Shown one piece after another: positions 1 to 6,644 of a stretch of DNA of 7,171 nucleotides; position 1 is the first letter of the stretch, and the number at the start of each line of letters is the position of its first letter. The notes under the pieces were generated by a model. That model saw only the letters and a program-made list of their open reading frames with translations. It was not told the origin of the DNA and did no database searches. Origin of the DNA: Sulfurospirillum arcachonense (lineage in GTDB: Bacteria; Campylobacterota; Campylobacteria; Campylobacterales; Sulfurospirillaceae); contig DQTM01000269.1 in the NCBI GenBank assembly GCA_015662785.1, positions 1 through 7,171 on the forward strand. Direction: 5' to 3'. Made by a program: the position numbers and the translations under genes.

Positions 1-165
1 AAAAACAAAATGCAAGAGTTTAAAACTGCTGCATCAGATGCAGGTGACCATATTGTTGATTTAATAATTGTTTTTATTTTTCAAACTATGCTTTTCCCTA
101 TACTTTTTTTATGGTTTTTATATAGACTTCTTATTGCTTTTTCAAGGTCGTTTCATAACCCATAA
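1..165 (+). CDS. C-terminal end of an unrecognised membrane protein (5' end outside window)
   Basis: Frame 1 is open from the left edge to a TAA at 163-165, giving the last 54 residues of a protein. The visible part has a short polar stretch (residues around DAGDHIVD), then one long hydrophobic segment of about 28 residues rich in F, L and I (bases about 58-140), and a short basic tail ending SRSFHNP. This looks like the last membrane helix of an inner-membrane protein with a short tail. I do not recognise the family and assign no function. An ATG at 10-12 is in frame but the frame is open upstream of it, so it is more likely internal. The 3' end runs into the convergent MFS gene, overlapping it by 35 bp. 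Confidence is limited because only a fragment is visible. Confidence 0.6.
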   Translation, partial: KNKMQEFKTAASDAGDHIVDLIIVFIFQTMLFPILFLWFLYRLLIAFSRSFHNP

Positions 166-1303
166 CAGGATTTTGTGGTATTAAAAAAGAGAGAGCAAAA
201 GAACAAATTGCAATTGCTGCGCCTATGATAAAAACAAGTGAGTGTGAGTACAGCCAAATAAGCCCAAGAACAGCTGGTAAAAATACAGCAGCTATGTGGT
301 TTATGGTAAAACTAACAGCACTTGCACTTGCTAAATCTTTTGGATCTGCTATTTTTTGGAAGTATGTTTTAAGTGCTATTGTCATTGAAAAGAGTAAGTG
401 ATCAACAACATAAAGAGCATAAGCAAAATATAAATTTTCTACAAAAGCATAAGAGACAAATACTAAGACTAAACCAAGGTACTCAATTCTTAGTGTAATT
501 CTTTCTCCAATTTTAGCAATGAATCTTCCTATAAAAGGAGCAAAATAGATATTTAGTATAGAGTTTACAAACAGTAGTGAAACCATATTGTGTATATCTA
601 CACCAAATTTTTCTACTAACATAAATGAGGCAAAAACCATAAATATCTGTCTTCTAGCTCCTGCAAAAAAAGTGAGAACGTAAAATAACCAATACTCTTT
701 TTTTAGTTTAAGTTTTTTCTCTTGAACTACATCATCTTTAAAGTGCTCAAATCCAATCCAAGCAAGAATTCCTATAACAAATGTAACTCCACCAAAAAAG
801 AGATAGATATATTTATACTCAATAGAGTAAAATTTCATAAATACAAATATAATTACAAATACTATCAAACTAGTAAATGATTTTACAGCGGTTATTTTTC
901 CTAATATAATAGGTGCTCTTGCTTTGTCTAACCATTGTAAAGAGAGTGATTGGTTTAGTGTTTCAAGATAGTGAAAGCCAAGTGACATAATAACAGTTGT
1001 AACATAAAGCCCAATAACACTAGGAAACATACCAGTGAAAGCTACACCAACTCCTAAAAACATCATAGAAATATAAACGAGTCTTTGTTGGGATACTAAC
1101 ATAAGAACAAAGATAACTCCAAATGCTAAAAAACCGGGAATCTCTCTGATGCTTTGAAGCATACCAATTTGAGCTCCATCAAAAGAGGCAATCTCAATTG
1201 CAAAGTTGTTTAAAAGTGACATCCAAGAAGAAAAAGAGAACATCATAGCGATAGAGATGAGGTAAAGTAAAGCAATGCGTGATTTAAAAAGGTTCATTAT
1301 CAT
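131..1303 (-). CDS. MFS-type transporter, substrate unknown
   Basis: This encodes a 390-residue, very hydrophobic protein with about 11-12 predicted membrane helices in two halves separated by a charged loop near residues 185-205 (FKDDVVQEKKLKLKKEY). The size and layout fit a major facilitator superfamily carrier of the inner membrane. The second half has a motif-A-like loop, GRFIAKIGERITLR, near residue 260, the usual MFS signature between paired helices; the matching loop in the first half is poorly conserved. Nothing visible identifies the substrate or direction of transport. Two in-frame ATGs compete as start (1303 and 1297). Neither has a Shine-Dalgarno sequence, but a TATAAT lies just upstream, so the transcript may be leaderless. 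The gene is divergent from the DHH gene and convergent with the membrane-protein fragment at the left edge, so it is probably monocistronic and unrelated to the operon on the other strand. Confidence 0.85.
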   Translation of the reverse strand: MIMNLFKSRIALLYLISIAMMFSFSSWMSLLNNFAIEIASFDGAQIGMLQSIREIPGFLAFGVIFVLMLVSQQRLVYISMMFLGVGVAFTGMFPSVIGLYVTTVIMSLGFHYLETLNQSLSLQWLDKARAPIILGKITAVKSFTSLIVFVIIFVFMKFYSIEYKYIYLFFGGVTFVIGILAWIGFEHFKDDVVQEKKLKLKKEYWLFYVLTFFAGARRQIFMVFASFMLVEKFGVDIHNMVSLLFVNSILNIYFAPFIGRFIAKIGERITLRIEYLGLVLVFVSYAFVENLYFAYALYVVDHLLFSMTIALKTYFQKIADPKDLASASAVSFTINHIAAVFLPAVLGLIWLYSHSLVFIIGAAIAICSFALSFLIPQNPVMGYETTLKKQ

Positions 1304-1309
1304 ATGGGA

Positions 1310-1315
1310 ATTATA
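1310..1315 (-). promoter_or_regulatory. Predicted -10 box of the MFS gene
   Basis: On the minus strand this reads TATAAT, a perfect sigma70 -10 hexamer. No good TTGACA-like -35 is visible 16-18 bases further upstream, which is common in Campylobacterota promoters. A start about 7 bases downstream would fall at or next to the ATG at 1303, giving no leader or a leader of about 6 bases for the ATG at 1297. Confidence 0.5.
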
Positions 1316-1378
1316 GCTTTATTATCCATTCGTTTAGTTTTAAATGGCAAAATAACATTAAATTTAGATAGTTTTCAC

Positions 1379-1384
1379 TATAAT
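1379..1384 (+). promoter_or_regulatory. Predicted -10 box for the DHH-to-thrB operon
   Basis: A perfect TATAAT follows a T-rich stretch (GTTTTCAC). The -35 region is weak (around 1356-1361). Transcription would begin near 1391, about 18 bases before the ATG at 1409. This placement is one reason to take 1409 and not 1304 as the start of the DHH gene. With the oppositely oriented TATAAT at 1310-1315 it makes the 1304-1408 gap a divergent promoter region. I see no convincing operator palindrome in it. Confidence 0.55.
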
Positions 1385-1408
1385 CACATTTTTAAAAACG
1401 GACGCTAC

Positions 1409-2344
1409 ATGTACAAAGAAGCTTGGAATAAAATCACAAATGCTAGATATATCGTTATAGTCTCTCATATCCATCCAGATGGAGATACTTTAGGGTCTAC
1501 TTTGGCACTTTATAATGTTTTAAAAGAGCAAGGTAAAAAAGTAGCACTTTTTAATGCTACAAAAGATGAACTTCCAAGAGAATTTGGTTTTTTAGACGGC
1601 TTTTCAAAGATTCAAGGAAAACTTCCAAAGTTTTTTGATTTGTTGGTTTGTTGTGATAGTGCTAGTTTTGATAGACTTGGAGTACGGCGTGGTGATTACG
1701 AGATAGTCAATATTGACCATCATAAAAGTAACAAAAACTTTGGTGATATAAATGTTGTTTTGAGCGAAGCCTCTAGTGCAGGTGTAGTTCTTTATCAACT
1801 TTTAAAAGCAAATGATATAAAAATATCAAAAAAAACAGCAACAGCTCTATATACATCTGTAGCAGATGATACTGGGTTTTTTAGATATGGTGGCATTGAT
1901 GCTGGGACATTTAAAATAGCTTCAGATCTCATAGAGTGTGGAGCAGATCCAAGAAAAATTGCTAGCGAAGTAAAAAGCAGTGTCTCTTTAGCAAAGACAA
2001 GATTGATAGCGCATATGCTTAGCAATTTTGAATTGCATCAAGACGCGACTATAGCTTCTATAATTTTAGATAAAAAGATTTTAGACGAAACAGGTGCGAA
2101 AAGAAGTGATACTAAAAATATCATAAGTATGCTTCGTGATATTGCAAATGTAAAAGTAGCTTTAATGGTACTAGAGCTTGATGAGAGTTGTAAGATTTCA
2201 CTTAGAAGTGATGGAGATATGGATGTCTCTAAGATTTCAGCCATATACAATGGCGGAGGGCACAAAGGTGCCGCAGGTTTTAATGTAAGCAGTAGCGATT
2301 CAAGAGCTACATGTAAAGAAATATTAGATTTATTTAAGAGGTAG
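1409..2344 (+). CDS. DHH/DHHA1 phosphoesterase, NrnA-like (oligoribonuclease / pAp phosphatase)
   Basis: The 311-residue protein carries every DHH-family landmark. Motif I is SHIHPDGDTLGS (residues 19-30). A CCDS motif with D83 follows, then NIDHH (D103-H104-H105), then TSVADDTGFFRY, and finally the DHHA1 substrate motif GGGHKGAAGF (residues 282-291). These residues bind two metal ions, usually Mn2+. The length and the two-domain layout match NrnA proteins, cytoplasmic enzymes that degrade 2-5 nt RNAs from the 5' end and dephosphorylate 3'-phosphoadenosine 5'-phosphate. That activity is inferred from family; some relatives act on cyclic-dinucleotide products. An ATG at 1304 is in frame and would add 35 residues, but they show no DHH homology and would start upstream of the predicted promoter at 1379. 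The chosen ATG has only a weak GGA at 1400-1402 as ribosome-binding site. It is the first gene of the operon. Confidence 0.92.
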   Translation: MYKEAWNKITNARYIVIVSHIHPDGDTLGSTLALYNVLKEQGKKVALFNATKDELPREFGFLDGFSKIQGKLPKFFDLLVCCDSASFDRLGVRRGDYEIVNIDHHKSNKNFGDINVVLSEASSAGVVLYQLLKANDIKISKKTATALYTSVADDTGFFRYGGIDAGTFKIASDLIECGADPRKIASEVKSSVSLAKTRLIAHMLSNFELHQDATIASIILDKKILDETGAKRSDTKNIISMLRDIANVKVALMVLELDESCKISLRSDGDMDVSKISAIYNGGGHKGAAGFNVSSSDSRATCKEILDLFKR

Positions 2345-2345
2345 T

Positions 2346-2429
2346 ATGAGACATACAGAAGAGAAACTTCATGCTTTAGTCGCGAGGAATTTTTTCTGGG
2401 CTTTGCTCAGTAAAAAGGGGATAATTTGA
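2346..2429 (+). CDS. Small ORF of 27 codons bridging the DHH and M23 genes
   Basis: The ORF starts one base after the DHH stop codon. A good Shine-Dalgarno sequence, AAGAGG (2336-2341), lies 4 bases before the ATG, a little close. It ends with TGA at 2427-2429, overlapping the TTG start of the M23 gene as TTGA. The predicted peptide begins MRHTEEKLHALVARNFFWA and ends LLSKKGII. It is basic, with a short hydrophobic middle (FFWALL), too short for a sure membrane helix. The ribosome-binding site and stop/start overlap suggest it is translated and coupled to the downstream gene. It could be a true small protein or only a coupling leader. I do not recognise a family. Confidence 0.5.
   Translation: MRHTEEKLHALVARNFFWALLSKKGII
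2415..2420 (+). promoter_or_regulatory. Ribosome-binding site supporting the TTG start of the M23 gene
   Basis: The purine run AAGGGG lies 5 bases before the TTG at 2426-2428. It sits inside the 27-codon ORF and decides the non-ATG start, which places the whole membrane anchor in frame. Confidence 0.65.
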
Positions 2430-3793
2430 GAAGAAAGAAAAGTTCAGCAGGGATAGTAGTTTTAATTGTTTTGATTTTGATAACAGCATCATTGGCGTAT
2501 TTGTATAATTCAAAGATGTTCGAAAGAACTCCACCAACTATAGAGTTGGCTAAAAAGATAGATTGGAATCTAAAAAAACCAATACCTGTTAAAATAAGTG
2601 ATGAGAGTGGCATAAAATTTATCCGTGCAACTTTGAGTGATGGTAAAAACTCTATTGTTTTGACTAAAAAGCTTTTTGAAATTTCTAAAAAAGAGTATGT
2701 TTTAGATATAAAGTTTCCAAGAACAGGATTCGTAAGTAACAAAAAGAATTTTGAGTTAACTATAGAAGCTATTGATGCGAGTAAGTGGAACTTTCTTTCT
2801 GGGAACAGAGCTATTAAAAAATCTGTTATACATGTAGATACTAAAAGACCAGAGCTTATAGTTATAAACAACTCATATAAGATTATTAAAGGTGGTGTTG
2901 CTACTGTTGTATTTAAAGCCAAAGATATTAATTTGAAAGAGCTTTATATACAAACTAATTTTGGTAAAATATTTCAACCTACATCTTTTTATAAAGATGA
3001 TTACTATGTATCACTTCTTGCATGGCCAAGCAGTGAAAAAAGTTTTAAAGCTACAATTGTTGCACGTGACTATGCGGGTAATGTTGTAAAAAGTAGAGTT
3101 AGATTTTATCTGAAAGGTAAAAAGTATAGAGTATCAAGGATAAAACTAAAAGATAGATTTTTAGATGGCAAAATAGCTGATTTAGCAGAAGAAGAGAATC
3201 CTAATTCAGCAAATATGAATAGAATTGAAAAATTTAAGTTTGTAAATGAAGATTTGAGAAAGAGAAATGAAGATAAAATAAGTCAAATTACAGCAAAAGT
3301 TTCAAAAGAGAGAATAAGCTCTTTTAGTATGAAACCATTTTATCCACTTAAAAATGCAGCAGCAGTTGCAAGTTTTGGAGATCATAGGTATTTTAAATAC
3401 GATGGAAATCTTGTAAGTGAATCTTATCATTTAGGATTAGACCTCGCTAGTACAGCTGGGGCAGATGTTGTAGTTTCTAACGCAGGTGAAGTAGTTTATA
3501 CTCAATACAATGGCATATATGGAAAAAATATTATCATATCTCATGGCTTAGGAGTGTATTCTCTTTATGGACATAACTCTAGCTTTTTAGTTGATGAAGG
3601 AGAGCAAGTAAAGGCTGGTGATGTTATAGCAAAAACTGGTATGACAGGACTTGCACTTGGAGATCATCTTCATTTTAGTATGTTAGTCCAAGGAGTTGAA
3701 GTTCGTCCAGAAGAGTGGATGGATAAGAACTGGATGAAAGATAATATTTTCGGTGTTATCAATTCAGCAAAAAAGATAATTGATCGCAAATGA
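2426..3793 (+). CDS. Membrane-anchored M23 (LytM-type) peptidoglycan endopeptidase
   Basis: The 455-residue protein has basic residues MRRKK, then one membrane helix (about residues 9-27), so it is probably anchored in the inner membrane with the rest in the periplasm. Residues about 34-230 look like two beta-rich, Ig-like segments, each with a TPP/RPE-type start. A charged, probably helical stretch (about 245-300) links to the C-terminal M23 domain (about 310-430). That domain has the zinc ligands H335 and D339 (HLGLD), the YGH motif with H383, and the HLH motif (H414, H416), so the active site looks intact. M23 enzymes cut peptide cross-links in the cell wall; in Helicobacter and Campylobacter relatives shape helical cells, and a role in growth or shape is inferred here. 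It starts with TTG, supported by AAGGGG, and its TGA overlaps the minC ATG by 4 bases. A homologue precedes lpxC in C. jejuni, as I recall. Confidence 0.9.
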   Translation: MRRKKSSAGIVVLIVLILITASLAYLYNSKMFERTPPTIELAKKIDWNLKKPIPVKISDESGIKFIRATLSDGKNSIVLTKKLFEISKKEYVLDIKFPRTGFVSNKKNFELTIEAIDASKWNFLSGNRAIKKSVIHVDTKRPELIVINNSYKIIKGGVATVVFKAKDINLKELYIQTNFGKIFQPTSFYKDDYYVSLLAWPSSEKSFKATIVARDYAGNVVKSRVRFYLKGKKYRVSRIKLKDRFLDGKIADLAEEENPNSANMNRIEKFKFVNEDLRKRNEDKISQITAKVSKERISSFSMKPFYPLKNAAAVASFGDHRYFKYDGNLVSESYHLGLDLASTAGADVVVSNAGEVVYTQYNGIYGKNIIISHGLGVYSLYGHNSSFLVDEGEQVKAGDVIAKTGMTGLALGDHLHFSMLVQGVEVRPEEWMDKNWMKDNIFGVINSAKKIIDRK

Positions 3794-4380
3794 TAGTTAA
3801 ACAAAAAAACTTACGTGTTTTTCATATAACAGTATCTAGTAAAGAAGATTTTTTAGATTATTTGAAGAAAAATAAAATATTACTAATGGAATTCTTTTTG
3901 CTTATTGATGGTGAAGTTGATGAGAGTATAGAAAAAATACTTGAGAAAGAAGGTATGTGTTATAAAAATATATCTACATGTAAGCTAAAACTTTCAAGTG
4001 TTAAAAAAGAGTTAGCTCCTCTTGCTCCAAAACAAGTTGAGCAAAAAGAGATGATTCTAGAAGAACCAATCTCAAAAGATAAATTGAAGATTTATGAGAG
4101 ACCAATACGCTCTGGTGAAGAGATAAACGAAGAGTTACCTGTCGTAGTTTTTGGACGTATCAATAGTGGTGCAAACCTTTTTTGTACACAAAGTGTATCA
4201 ATATATGGCATAATAGATGGTTTAGTTCAATGTGATGGAGAGTATATAGTACTTCATGGCTTGAGCCAACGAGGTAATTTGATTTTTAATGGAGAGATTA
4301 TTGAACGAGAACTTCTCCAAGATAATGTTTTACAGAAGATAACACTGAAAAACAATACAATAGATATAATAAAGGTATAG
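3790..4380 (+). CDS. minC: Septum site-determining protein MinC
   Basis: The 196-residue protein has a divergent N-terminal domain (about 1-70), the part that in MinC inhibits FtsZ polymerisation, then a charged linker. The C-terminal beta-helix domain (about 100-196) is recognisable. It has RPIRSGEEI, then VVVFGRINSGANLF, then VSIYGIIDGLVQCDG, matching the family pattern of RSGQ, GxVNxGAEV and I.VYG.LRG. In the family this domain dimerises and binds MinD, which carries MinC to the membrane and keeps division away from the poles. No minD or minE lies nearby, so its partners must be encoded elsewhere. The start overlaps the M23 stop as ATGA with no strong ribosome-binding site, pointing to translational coupling. 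H. pylori has minC next to lpxC as well, from memory. The N-terminal domain is too divergent to identify on its own. Confidence 0.85.
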   Translation: MIVKQKNLRVFHITVSSKEDFLDYLKKNKILLMEFFLLIDGEVDESIEKILEKEGMCYKNISTCKLKLSSVKKELAPLAPKQVEQKEMILEEPISKDKLKIYERPIRSGEEINEELPVVVFGRINSGANLFCTQSVSIYGIIDGLVQCDGEYIVLHGLSQRGNLIFNGEIIERELLQDNVLQKITLKNNTIDIIKV

Positions 4381-4382
4381 AG

Positions 4383-5267
4383 TTGCGTCAAATAACAGTT
4401 GCAAAAAAGACTCAAAGTGTTGGTATAGGGTTACATAAAGGTGAACCTATAGAAATAACACTAGAACCACTTGAAGCAAATAGCGGTATAGTTTTTTATA
4501 GATCAGACGTTGGTATGAGCATAAAAGCAGCTCCTAGTAGTGTGGTAAATACTAGCAATGCAACTGTTATCGGTGATGGACAAAATTACATTTCAACTAT
4601 AGAGCATCTACTCTCAGCAATCTACTCTTATGGTATAGATAATATACTTATAACTTTAAATGGAGCAGAAGTCCCAGTTATGGATGGAAGTGGAGCCAGT
4701 TTTTGTATGATGCTTGACGAAGCTGGGAAAAGAGAACTAGATATAAACAAGAGTGTTTTAATTATAACAAGAGAAGTAGAAGTAGTCGATGGAAAGAAGT
4801 TTGTTAGAGTAAAACCATCAAAAAAACCATCATATAATTTTGAAATTGATTTTCCTCATCCTATTATAGGAAAACAAGATTACCAGTTTAGATTTAGTAA
4901 GCGTGGGTATATTGAAGAAATTTCTCGCGCAAGAACATTTGGCTTTTTAAAAGATGTTCAATATCTTCAATCAAGAGGTCTTGCATTGGGTGGATCACTT
5001 GATAATGCTATAGTTCTTGATGATAAAAAGATATTAAATCCGGGTGGACTTAGATTTAAAGATGAATTTGTAAAGCATAAAATATTAGATGCTATTGGCG
5101 ATTTAGCACTTTTAGGAGCTCCCTTATTAGCCGATTATGAGTCATTCGCGGGAAGTCATAACCTAAACCATTTGCTCACAAAAGAGATATTAAAAGACCC
5201 TAACAACTATGAAGTAAGAGATTTTGCTATGGTAAAAGAGCTTGAACTTTCAGAGGTGTTCGCATAA
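4383..5267 (+). CDS. lpxC: UDP-3-O-acyl-N-acetylglucosamine deacetylase
   Basis: LpxC removes the acetyl group from UDP-3-O-acyl-GlcNAc in the cytoplasm, the first committed step of lipid A synthesis. The 294-residue length is close to the 305 of the E. coli enzyme. The catalytic set is complete: STIEHLLSA with zinc ligand H75, KHKILDAIGD with zinc ligands H232 and D236, and GSHNLNHLL with the catalytic H259. The conserved VPVMDGSGASF segment follows the first motif, and SRARTFGF lies in the second half. The start is TTG, two bases after the minC stop, with AAAGG at 4371-4375 seven bases upstream. Its TAA stop shares bases with the proposed tsaB start. Its presence shows that the organism makes LPS or LOS and is Gram-negative. 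Confidence 0.97.
   Translation: MRQITVAKKTQSVGIGLHKGEPIEITLEPLEANSGIVFYRSDVGMSIKAAPSSVVNTSNATVIGDGQNYISTIEHLLSAIYSYGIDNILITLNGAEVPVMDGSGASFCMMLDEAGKRELDINKSVLIITREVEVVDGKKFVRVKPSKKPSYNFEIDFPHPIIGKQDYQFRFSKRGYIEEISRARTFGFLKDVQYLQSRGLALGGSLDNAIVLDDKKILNPGGLRFKDEFVKHKILDAIGDLALLGAPLLADYESFAGSHNLNHLLTKEILKDPNNYEVRDFAMVKELELSEVFA
5252..5256 (+). promoter_or_regulatory. Ribosome-binding site pointing to an AUA start of tsaB
   Basis: AGAGG lies inside the 3' end of lpxC, seven bases before the ATA at 5264-5266. The same core serves the small ORF at 2346. Its spacing fits a start at 5264 and no other codon nearby, which is the main evidence for where tsaB begins. Confidence 0.5.
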
Positions 5268-5722
5268 AACCGATAGTAGACATTGTCGTTATTTCGTTAA
5301 CTTCGCCACTTCAATTAGGCATTTATGAAAACAACCAATTAACCAAAGAGTATATTTCAAAAGAACACACTAGTGAAGTACTGCCCATGATTTTTAAAGA
5401 GATACTAAAAAGCTTTACATGTAAACGAGTTTTTTTTGCTCGAGGTCCTGGAAGTTTTATGGCTATTAAGATTACTTATATATTTTTGAGAACTTTAGGT
5501 ATCACAAAAAATATTGAACTCTTTGCAAGTGATGGTTTTAATTTTAATGGCAACAGACCAATAAAAGCTATGAGAAAAATGTATTTTGTTAAAAAAGATG
5601 ATAAAATAACAACCGAGTTTTTTGAAGATGAACTGAAAAGCGAGTTTGTTCTACCAAAAACAATAAAAATAGAAAATTTCAGTAAAGATATAGAACCACT
5701 TTATATCTTACCGGCGGTGTAA
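5264..5722 (+). CDS. tsaB: Short TsaB-family protein (tRNA t6A synthesis partner), no standard start codon
   Basis: TsaB is the dimerisation partner of TsaD in making N6-threonylcarbamoyladenosine at position 37 of ANN-decoding tRNAs. The frame gives about 152 residues. The N-terminal part reads IVDIVVISLTSPLQLGIYEN, then HTSEVLPMI, then FFARGPGSFMAIKITYIF, which lines up with E. coli TsaB (HTQRILPMV, then YGRGPGSFTGVRIG). The first ATG (5387) is the Met of the LPM motif, so starting there would delete about 41 conserved residues. Upstream in frame, back to a TGA at 5243-5245, there is no ATG, GTG or TTG. The best start is ATA at 5264, overlapping the lpxC stop and preceded by AGAGG. Bacterial TsaB is usually about 230 residues; here the C-terminal half is reduced, as in Campylobacter and Helicobacter neighbours from memory. 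The thrB start follows two bases after its stop. Family call is good; the start is uncertain. Confidence 0.8.
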   Translation: MKPIVDIVVISLTSPLQLGIYENNQLTKEYISKEHTSEVLPMIFKEILKSFTCKRVFFARGPGSFMAIKITYIFLRTLGITKNIELFASDGFNFNGNRPIKAMRKMYFVKKDDKITTEFFEDELKSEFVLPKTIKIENFSKDIEPLYILPAV

Positions 5723-5724
5723 GA

Positions 5725-6603
5725 ATGAGAATACGCATACCAGCAACAAGTGCAAATTTAGGACCAGGGTTTGATAGCTTAGGGCTTGCAATATCACTAT
5801 ATAACTATGTAACAATAATTCCTTATACTTGCCAGAGTATCTCTATAAAAGGTTATGGCTCAGATAAACCAAGGCTAAAAACAAATAATGTTTTTGTATC
5901 TATATTCAGAGAAATATATCAAGAGCTAGCTAGAAAAAAAGAGAATTTTAGGTTTGAGTTTGAAAATAATATTCCATTTTCAAGAGGTTTAGGAAGCTCT
6001 TCAGCTGTCATTGTTGGAGCAATTGCAAGTGCATACCATATGGCAGATGTAGAAATATCAAAAGAAATTATTCTTAACCGTGCTCTTGTTTATGAAAATC
6101 ATCCAGATAATATTGCCCCTGCTGTTTATGGTGGTTTTACAACGTCTATAGTAGTAGACAATATAGTTAAAACACTCAAAAAAGAGTTACCAAAAAATTT
6201 AAAAGTAGTAATGGTTATACCAGATCGGTCTATGAGTACAGCACACTCTAGAACACAACTTCCAAAATCATACTACATGTCTGATGTTACTTTTAATAGT
6301 TCTCGTGTTGGACTTATGAGTGCAGCTTTTTTTAGTGAAGATTGGGAGATGTTGAAGTATGCAAGTTGGGATAGAATTCACGAAAATAGAAGAATGAAAA
6401 AAATGAAAGAGCTTTTTGGTGTAAGAAAAATTGCACTTCAAAATGGAGCTTTGATGAGTACACTCTCAGGAAGTGGTTCATCGTTTTTTTCACTAAGTTA
6501 TGAAAAAGATGCAGAAAGTTTGGCAAATAAACTAAAAAAATCATTTCCAAATTTCAAAGTTGAAGTATATGATTTTGATAATATTGGCTTTGAGATAACT
6601 TAA
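5725..6603 (+). CDS. thrB: Homoserine kinase
   Basis: ThrB phosphorylates homoserine with ATP, the step before threonine synthase in threonine synthesis. The 292-residue protein is a GHMP kinase with all three signatures. Motif 1 is PATSANLGPGFDSLGLA at the N-terminus, motif 2 is PFSRGLGSSSAVIVGA (the ATP-binding loop, starting at P84), and motif 3 is LSGSGSSFF (starting at L247). Length and motif 1 fit homoserine kinase better than mevalonate or galactokinase relatives. The ATG follows the tsaB stop by two bases with only a weak GGCGG-like ribosome-binding site, so coupling to tsaB is likely. It is the last gene of the tight cluster; a 41-bp gap with a promoter follows. Confidence 0.95.
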   Translation: MRIRIPATSANLGPGFDSLGLAISLYNYVTIIPYTCQSISIKGYGSDKPRLKTNNVFVSIFREIYQELARKKENFRFEFENNIPFSRGLGSSSAVIVGAIASAYHMADVEISKEIILNRALVYENHPDNIAPAVYGGFTTSIVVDNIVKTLKKELPKNLKVVMVIPDRSMSTAHSRTQLPKSYYMSDVTFNSSRVGLMSAAFFSEDWEMLKYASWDRIHENRRMKKMKELFGVRKIALQNGALMSTLSGSGSSFFSLSYEKDAESLANKLKKSFPNFKVEVYDFDNIGFEIT

Positions 6604-6605
6604 AG

Positions 6606-6633
6606 TTGAAAAACAGTTTAATTTTGGTATAAT
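6606..6633 (+). promoter_or_regulatory. Strong sigma70 promoter for ylxR-infB
   Basis: TTGAAA (6606-6611) and TATAAT (6628-6633) are separated by 16 bases, with TTTTGG immediately before the -10 providing an extended -10 element (TGG). It is the best promoter in the window and lies in the 41-bp gap after thrB. Transcription would start about 6640-6641, only four or five bases before the ylxR ATG. Confidence 0.75.
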
Positions 6634-6644
6634 AGCACGCAAAT

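Noticed and set aside
1304..1408. Extension of the DHH protein to the ATG at 1304
   Set aside because: The extra 35 residues have no DHH homology, and the region contains a TATAAT at 1379-1384 that fits a promoter for the ATG at 1409.
1604..2265. Three minus-strand ORFs of 64-76 codons opposite the DHH gene
   Set aside because: They are antisense to intact DHH motifs, with no ribosome-binding site or family likeness.
2407..2922. Minus-strand ORF of 171 codons opposite the M23 gene
   Set aside because: It lies wholly opposite a well-supported gene, shows no recognisable motif, and its hydrophobic make-up is what the complement of K-rich, AT-rich coding DNA gives.
5414..5442. Palindrome TTTACATGTAAA (5414-5425) followed by a T8 tract flanked by CGAG/CTCG
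   Set aside because: It lies inside tsaB coding sequence; the stem is only 4 bp, and a T8 run in AT-rich DNA is not strong evidence for a terminator or a phase-variable switch. ACATGT occurs about six times in the window (such as 1407, 2309, 2830, 3976, 6275), only modestly more than chance.
5387..5722. tsaB starting at the first ATG, giving 111 residues
   Set aside because: It would cut off the conserved N-terminal strand and most of the HTSEVLPM motif, and no ribosome-binding site precedes it.
6332..6550. Minus-strand ORF of 72 codons opposite thrB
   Set aside because: It is antisense to ThrB motif 3 and has a low-complexity F/L/H-rich translation.
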